Assembly: GCA_013336035.1 (NCBI GenBank)
Contig: JAAXUL010000606.1
Coordinates: 1 to 5,331 of the forward strand
DNA length: 5,331 nucleotides
Direction of reading: 5' to 3'
Source: Chloroflexales bacterium
GTDB lineage: Bacteria; Chloroflexota; Chloroflexia; Chloroflexales; Chloroflexaceae
Shown: positions 1 through 5,331 of the stretch, in pieces
How positions within the stretch are numbered: the first letter of the stretch is position 1
Layout of the letters: every line of letters starts with the position of its first letter
Position numbers and translations under genes: made by a program
Notes under the pieces: generated by a model
Told to the model about the DNA's origin: nothing
The model's input: the letters and a program-made list of their open reading frames with translations, nothing else
The model's database searches: none

Positions 1-2037
<2,037 letters not shown>

Positions 2038-2090
2038 CAGGTGCCCGCACCCGATTGTACCCCCCCGTCACCCCCCTGAAGTCCTGCCAT
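2038..2090 (+). terminator. C-rich, G-poor tract after uvrA; possible Rho-dependent termination region
   Basis: Directly after the uvrA stop the + strand becomes strongly C-biased: bases 2041-2090 contain 25 C and 9 G, including runs of seven C (2060-2066) and six C (2071-2076). C-rich, G-poor, poorly structured RNA is what Rho loading sites look like. No stable hairpin followed by a T tract is visible here, so if uvrA transcription ends before the next promoter, a Rho-dependent mechanism is the more likely one. This is inference from composition only. Confidence 0.25.
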
Positions 2091-2095
2091 GAGCG

Positions 2096-2125
2096 TTGAC
2101 GCCTCCCCTGGCGATCGTGTACAAT
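2096..2125 (+). promoter_or_regulatory. Sigma-70-type promoter P1 for the beta-helix/response-regulator operon
   Basis: A TTGACG -35 box (2096-2101; 5 of 6 consensus bases) and a TACAAT -10 box (2120-2125; 5 of 6) are separated by 18 bases, in an otherwise GC-rich spacer. Transcription would start near base 2132, giving a leader of about 160 bases before the ATG at 2293. It is the best promoter match I found in the window and sits where a new transcription unit is expected after uvrA. Confidence 0.6.
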
Positions 2126-2189
2126 AAGCGTTATCGAGCGCCACAGAAACCCCGCCCGTTTCCCGTAATGCGACTGTAATCTCCTTAGC

Positions 2190-2219
2190 TTGTGAGTCCC
2201 CATCGCTACAGCATATAGT
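2190..2219 (+). promoter_or_regulatory. Candidate second promoter P2, weaker
   Basis: TTGTGA (2190-2195; 4 of 6 match to TTGACA) and TATAGT (2214-2219; 5 of 6 match to TATAAT) are separated by 18 bases. Transcription would start near 2226, leaving a leader of about 67 bases before the ATG at 2293. With P1 it would make a tandem arrangement. The -35 match is poor, so this could be chance. Confidence 0.3.
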
Positions 2220-2279
2220 ACCGAGTGGGTGATTAAGGATGAGGGGGCCGCCGTACAGAGTTATCTGGCTCGGTCGTTG

Positions 2280-2286
2280 AAAGGGG
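2280..2286 (+). promoter_or_regulatory. Ribosome binding site of the beta-helix protein gene
   Basis: The purine-rich AAAGGGG ends six bases before the ATG at 2293. No other in-frame start with a better site exists close by: an in-frame TGA at 2278-2280 blocks upstream extension, which fixes 2293 as the earliest possible start. Confidence 0.6.
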
Positions 2287-2292
2287 CCGTCA

Positions 2293-3888
2293 ATGGAGCG
2301 GATCATTATACGCGATCAGACTATTATTTCCCCCTTCTCCGAGCCAGCCCGTGATCTGCGCCTCCTTAATAAGCAGCTCTGGCTCCTTCAGCGCGACCTG
2401 CTCAAAAGCTACTGTAAGGGTAGTACCGAGATCGACTCGATCGATGAGCTGGCCGAGAAAAGCTTCGTCAACGACCGAGAGCTGCTTGTCTACCGCGACA
2501 ATCTCTACTTCAACGCGCCTCTGATCGATACCTTTATCGCCCATGCCCGAGCCTCTCGGCGCCCCTGTCAGATCGCCTTTCGCGCCAGCGGGCCCCTGGG
2601 CAAGGGCGACCCCAGCATCGAGCGCCACGCGCTGCAGCTCTGCTCGGGCATTGTGCGCCGCGAGGACGTGGCCTACCTTGAGGACGGCGAGGAGCGGCGC
2701 GGCCCCGTCCATGTCGCCGATCTCTACTACTTCCCCGACGGCCCCAGCTCTGACCTGACCCCGCTGGTCATCGACACCCTCAGCCACGAGATGGGGTACT
2801 ACCACATCCCCAGCTATATGGCCTCGAAAGGCGACCTGACCTACCAGATCCCCCAGCGCGCCTTCCTCTCGGTCGAGAGCTGGCTCCACGTCTTTATGGC
2901 CAATGTCCTGATGGGCGTCTTTACGCAGGCCGCCGCCCAGGACGTCAAGATGGGCAAGGCCCGCCTGCGCAACATCTTCAGGTGGACGAGCGAGGACTGG
3001 CGGCTCTTCCCGGAGAAGCTGCGCTTCTCGACCTCGGCGATCCTGATGCGGCTGAACCCGCTCAAGGAGATGTGGCGCAACCACTTTCTTGCCTCGCCGG
3101 CCCTGGTGAAGGTCGGCAAGAACTGCTCGATCGACCCGTCAGCCACGATCCACGGGCCGACGATCATCGGCGACAATGTCTATATCGGGCCCGGCGTGGT
3201 GATCGCCAACAGCATCATCGGCAGCAACGTTAATGTGATGCAGGGCAGCCAGGTGATGCTCAGCGTCGTCAGCGACCGTTGCTTCCTGCCCTTCAACGCG
3301 GGCCTCTTCATGACCACGCTGATGGAGAACAGCATGGTCGCCCAGAACTCTACCCTGCAGATGACAGTGGTGGGGCGCAACACCTTTATCGGGGCCAATA
3401 ACTGCTTCACCGACTTCAACTTGCAGAACGAGCCGATCAAGGTAATGCACCGCGGACGGCTAGTCGAGGTGAACCTCCCCGTCCTCGGCTCGGCCCTGGG
3501 GCACAATGTAAAGGTCGGCAGCGGCTTCATCGTCTACCCGGGGCGCGTAATTGAGTCAAATGCTGTTATAATCTTCGATAATGATAAAAACCTGATTCGC
3601 AAGACTGTCCCAGGTCATGACCTCGACGATATGGACGAGGGCCGGGGCGAGCCGCGGCGGATCATCTACCACTGGCCCAATGTCTACTACGACCCGCCCC
3701 CGCGCCGGGACGAACCCGCGGCAGAAGATCCACCGGCCATGACCAACGGCGCGCACCCCTACCGCAACGGAGCTGCCCCCGCCGTCTGGCCCGCGGCCCC
3801 TGAGGTCGCCAGTGAGGCCGCCGTGCCCCTCGATGACAATCGCCCCACCGTCGGCGTGTCCGCTAGCGTGAGGAGGAATGACCGGTGA
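2293..3888 (+). CDS. Left-handed beta-helix (hexapeptide-repeat) protein with nucleotidyltransferase-like N-terminus
   Basis: A 531-residue cytosolic-looking protein with no signal peptide or clear membrane segment. Residues 277-376 and about 403-430 are hexapeptide repeats of the left-handed beta-helix type (for example IHGPTIIGDNVYIGPGVVI, VVGRNTFIGANNCF, LGHNVKVGSGFIVYPGRVI), as in GlmU-like and sugar-nucleotide transferase C-terminal domains and in acyltransferases. The N-terminal 200 residues are distinctive: SPFSEPARDLRLLNKQLW (13-30) and LLVYRDNLYFN (64-74) loosely recall the sugar nucleotidyltransferase-like domain of alternative GlmU proteins, but the GxGxR nucleotide-binding loop is not visible. 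Residues 200-275 form a helical link. From about 455 the tail is rich in P, A and R and probably disordered. It is the first gene of a two-gene operon; its stop overlaps the next start. The fold is secure; activity (nucleotidyl transfer, acyl transfer or scaffold) is unknown. 'Multidrug transporter'-type labels would not fit the sequence. Confidence 0.85.
   Translation: MERIIIRDQTIISPFSEPARDLRLLNKQLWLLQRDLLKSYCKGSTEIDSIDELAEKSFVNDRELLVYRDNLYFNAPLIDTFIAHARASRRPCQIAFRASGPLGKGDPSIERHALQLCSGIVRREDVAYLEDGEERRGPVHVADLYYFPDGPSSDLTPLVIDTLSHEMGYYHIPSYMASKGDLTYQIPQRAFLSVESWLHVFMANVLMGVFTQAAAQDVKMGKARLRNIFRWTSEDWRLFPEKLRFSTSAILMRLNPLKEMWRNHFLASPALVKVGKNCSIDPSATIHGPTIIGDNVYIGPGVVIANSIIGSNVNVMQGSQVMLSVVSDRCFLPFNAGLFMTTLMENSMVAQNSTLQMTVVGRNTFIGANNCFTDFNLQNEPIKVMHRGRLVEVNLPVLGSALGHNVKVGSGFIVYPGRVIESNAVIIFDNDKNLIRKTVPGHDLDDMDEGRGEPRRIIYHWPNVYYDPPPRRDEPAAEDPPAMTNGAHPYRNGAAPAVWPAAPEVASEAAVPLDDNRPTVGVSASVRRNDR
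3567..3572 (+). promoter_or_regulatory. Extended -10 element inside the beta-helix gene; possible internal promoter
   Basis: A perfect TATAAT (3567-3572) is preceded by TG one base upstream (3564-3565), which is the extended -10 arrangement that can work without a good -35. It lies in a conspicuously AT-rich patch (about 3547-3590) within a GC-rich gene, some 310 bases upstream of the response regulator start. No -35 at the right distance is visible. It could give the response regulator its own low-level transcription, or be a by-product of the local codons for NAVIIFDNDKN. Confidence 0.3.
3871..3876 (+). promoter_or_regulatory. Strong Shine-Dalgarno for the response regulator
   Basis: AGGAGG, a full anti-16S match, lies inside the end of the beta-helix gene and eight bases before the GTG at 3885. 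It decides the GTG start, since no in-frame ATG has such a site. With the four-base GTGA overlap it indicates translational coupling with efficient re-initiation. Confidence 0.85.
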
Positions 3889-4832
3889 GTAAAGAGCGCA
3901 TTCTGGTCGTTGAAGACCAGGCCGATATCTCAAGCCTGCTCAAGATCTACTTCACCTCTCAGGGCTACGAGGTCTTCACCGCCATGCGCGGCTCGGTCGC
4001 CCTTGAGATCTGTAGCAAGACCCCGCCCAACCTCGCCCTGCTCGATGTCAACCTCCCCGATATGGAGGGCTACGATATCGGGAAGGCCCTGCGAGCCAGC
4101 CCGCGCACTCGCCACATCCCGATCATCTTTCTCACCGCCCGCGGTGAGCGCACCGACCGCCTGCGCGGCCTCGGCGAGGTCCAGGCCCAGTACTACATTA
4201 TCAAGCCCTTCGATATCGAAGAGGTCCACACGATCGTCAAGAATCAGCTTGACGAGGCCCGCCGCAAAAATCAGCTGCACCCCGTCACTAATCTGCCCAC
4301 GGCCGACCTGATCAACGACCAGATGCGCGCGCTGCTCGCGTCGCAGGGCTGGGCGATGGCCTTGCTGCATATCAACGGCTTCGAGACCTTCACCCAGAGC
4401 TATGGTGCTGTGGTCAGCGAGGATGTGCTCAAGTTCAGCGCCCTGCTGCTCAACGAGGTGCTCAACGAGCTCGGCAGCAGCGAGGACTTTGTCGGCCAGA
4501 TGGTCGTTGGCCCCGACTTTGTGATCACCTCGTCGCCCGATCGCCTGCGGGCGATCGCCGATCGCCTGATCACCCAGTTCGATAACGAGATCGGCGCCCA
4601 CTACAACTACAAGCACCGCAAGCAGGGCTTTATCGAGGCGATCGATGACAGTGGCGGCATGCGCCAGGTGCCCCTGATGTCGCTCTCTATCGGTGTGCTG
4701 ACCAGTCAGGACGGCCCCTTCTACGATATTCGCGAGCTGAGCGAGACCGCTGAGGAGACCCGGCAGCGGGCTTTGCAGCAGGCCCGTGAGCAGGGCCGTA
4801 AAAGTTCTGTGGCCTACGGCCGCGTGCGGTGA
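3885..4832 (+). CDS. Response regulator: receiver domain plus degenerate GGDEF-like output domain
   Basis: A 315-residue cytoplasmic signalling protein starting at GTG. Residues 5-122 form a CheY-like receiver with the full phosphorylation set: acidic E10-D11, phosphoacceptor D54 (in ALLDVNLPD), T84, and K107 followed by PF. A helical linker (about 111-130) leads to a domain with the layout of GGDEF diguanylate cyclases: HPVTNLP (132-138) replaces the usual DxLTGLxNR, a helix around 180-196 follows, then VGPDF (208-212) stands where GGDEF should be, and MSLSIGV (265-271) matches the conserved SIG strand. Two of the three catalytic-motif residues after the first glycine are changed, including P210 in the metal-binding position, and no RxxD inhibitory site precedes it, so cyclic-di-GMP synthesis is very unlikely. 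The domain may bind nucleotide or mediate dimerisation. The cognate histidine kinase is not in the window. The gene overlaps the beta-helix gene by four bases and ends just before a terminator. Confidence 0.93.
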   Translation: MSKERILVVEDQADISSLLKIYFTSQGYEVFTAMRGSVALEICSKTPPNLALLDVNLPDMEGYDIGKALRASPRTRHIPIIFLTARGERTDRLRGLGEVQAQYYIIKPFDIEEVHTIVKNQLDEARRKNQLHPVTNLPTADLINDQMRALLASQGWAMALLHINGFETFTQSYGAVVSEDVLKFSALLLNEVLNELGSSEDFVGQMVVGPDFVITSSPDRLRAIADRLITQFDNEIGAHYNYKHRKQGFIEAIDDSGGMRQVPLMSLSIGVLTSQDGPFYDIRELSETAEETRQRALQQAREQGRKSSVAYGRVR

Positions 4833-4859
4833 GACGCCGAATACGCAAGCGACAACCGA

Positions 4860-4896
4860 GGGGAGCCGCGGTCGCACAGTGCCGCGCTCCCCTTTT
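4860..4896 (+). terminator. Rho-independent terminator of the two-gene operon
   Basis: GGGGAGC (4860-4866) pairs with GCTCCCC (4886-4892); past a bulged C (4867), GCGG (4868-4871) pairs with CCGC (4882-4885), leaving a ten-base loop. A short TTTT (4893-4896) follows. The hairpin begins 28 bases after the response regulator stop. A further seven-base complementary pair, TACGCAA (4842-4848) and TTGCGTA (4895-4901), could extend the structure. The T tract is short, but the stem is very GC-rich and the position is right. The complement lacks a T tract, so it is one-directional. Confidence 0.8.
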
Positions 4897-4941
4897 GCGT
4901 ACGTACTAACCTGAGCGCACATAGGCACCACGGAAACTTGA

Positions 4942-5009
4942 GGTCAGGCCGTTTATACTTACGGTACACAGTACCTCCCCGGGTGTGTCGCTCGCTGGCA
5001 GGCCTGACC
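4942..5009. repeat. Nested inverted repeats around the -10-like element upstream of the last gene
   Basis: GGTCAGGCC (4942-4950) and its exact reverse complement GGCCTGACC (5001-5009) enclose 50 bases. Inside them lies GGTAC-ACA-GTACC (4963-4975), a perfect five-base dyad, placed four bases after the -10-like TATACT (4954-4959). Dyads at this position are typical of repressor sites; the outer repeat could also form a stem in the leader RNA only if transcription started further upstream. Function is inferred from position alone. Confidence 0.4.
4954..4959 (+). promoter_or_regulatory. Possible -10 element for the partial sensory gene
   Basis: TATACT matches 5 of 6 consensus -10 bases and is the AT-rich point of the spacer between the terminator and the last gene, about 95 bases before the ATG at 5055. 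There is no recognisable -35 at 16-18 bases, so the promoter would need an activator or an alternative sigma factor. Moderate to low support. Confidence 0.3.
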
Positions 5010-5054
5010 CCGATACTGCAAGAGCGGCGTTAGCAGGAGTAGCCCGACCGATCT

Positions 5055-5331
5055 ATGGACACCACGATCGTCCCGACATCCACCTCCGCCTGGGAGCTAC
5101 TAGCCCAGCTTGCGCAGTGTGCCCAACAGGTCGCCGCACCGTTCGATGCCGCAAGCTCTGCCGTCAGGCTGGGCGAGCTGCTGGCGCGCTACCTGCCCGC
5201 TCCCACGGGCCGCCTGGAGGTGATCGAGGATGATCGGGTAGTGGCTACGGCGAGCTGGGGCGACCTGGCACCAGAAGATCCGGCCCCGCTTGTGCTGCGC
5301 GCCGATGATGCCCAGATCGGCCGTCTGTACC
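5055..5331 (+). CDS. Partial N-terminus of a probable GAF-domain sensory/signalling protein (3' truncated by window edge)
   Basis: From the ATG at 5055 a frame stays open for 92 codons to the right edge. An in-frame TAG at 5040-5042 rules out a start further upstream than 5043, and AGGAG (5035-5039) lies 15 bases before the ATG, further than usual. The peptide starts MDTTIVPTSTSAWELLAQLA, continues as an amphipathic helix to about residue 48, then gives LEVIEDDRVVATASWGD and PLVLRADDAQIGRLY (near the end). The last pattern, alternating hydrophobic residues with an IGRLY strand, is how GAF domains of bacterial histidine kinases and phosphatases commonly read. It lacks a membrane segment in the visible part. 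The effector domain is not seen, so kinase, cyclase or phosphatase cannot be decided. The GAF call is tentative; the coding call is firmer because the frame has the same codon pattern as its neighbours. Confidence 0.65.
   Translation, partial: MDTTIVPTSTSAWELLAQLAQCAQQVAAPFDAASSAVRLGELLARYLPAPTGRLEVIEDDRVVATASWGDLAPEDPAPLVLRADDAQIGRLY

Noticed and set aside
2040..2051. GGTG/CACC hairpin as uvrA terminator
   Set aside because: Only four base pairs and no T tract follow.
2290..3084. A 264-codon open frame on the - strand opposite the beta-helix gene
   Set aside because: Its translation has no recognisable domain, and the + strand frame has clear hexapeptide repeats, a ribosome binding site and a promoter.
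3551..3572. TTGAGT as -35 partner of the internal TATAAT
   Set aside because: The spacing is ten bases, so only the extended -10 motif supports a promoter there.
3930..4931. A 333-codon open frame on the - strand opposite the response regulator
   Set aside because: It would run through the terminator hairpin and lies opposite a clear receiver domain; it is a composition artefact.
4938..4959. TTGAGG with TATACT as a complete sigma-70 promoter
   Set aside because: The spacer is only ten bases, too short; only the -10-like element is kept.
4985..5233. An 82-codon + strand frame (starting GTG) overlapping the last gene
   Set aside because: Its peptide is R/P/C-rich and low in complexity, while the frame from 5055 reads as a normal protein and stays open to the edge.

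Overview
The window is a high-GC bacterial chromosomal segment in which all four recognisable genes are on the + strand. The best taxonomic guess is a filamentous Chloroflexota bacterium (class Chloroflexia, Chloroflexus/Roseiflexus-like). The reason is that the left-handed beta-helix protein and the response regulator with a decayed GGDEF-like domain resemble proteins I associate with that group. This assignment rests on memory of family style, not on a search.

Region 1 (1-2037) is the 3' three-quarters of uvrA, the DNA-damage-recognition ATPase of nucleotide excision repair; its start lies left of the window. Region 2 (2038-2292) is a 255-base intergenic stretch. It holds a C-rich, G-poor tract just after uvrA, a good sigma-70-type promoter (TTGACG-18-TACAAT), a weaker second promoter, and a leader of up to about 160 bases containing short inverted repeats and one possible 13-codon ORF. 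Region 3 (2293-4832) is a two-gene operon. The first gene encodes a 531-residue hexapeptide-repeat (left-handed beta-helix) protein with a nucleotidyltransferase-like N-terminal part. The second encodes a 315-residue response regulator whose receiver domain is intact but whose GGDEF-type output domain lacks the catalytic motif. The two genes overlap by four bases (GTGA) and the second has a very strong Shine-Dalgarno sequence, so translation is probably coupled. Region 4 (4833-5054) holds a Rho-independent terminator, a -10-like element and two nested inverted repeats. Region 5 (5055-5331) is the start of another gene, cut by the right edge, that looks like the beginning of a GAF-type sensory protein.

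uvrA appears functionally separate from the rest. The beta-helix protein and the response regulator probably act together: a phosphorylation-controlled, probably non-enzymatic output protein is made from the same message as a putative sugar-nucleotide or acyl-transfer enzyme. That suggests, without proving it, regulation of a cell-envelope or polysaccharide step. The partial sensory gene downstream has its own transcription signals but could belong to the same signalling neighbourhood. I found no tRNA, rRNA, CRISPR array, insertion sequence or phage gene.
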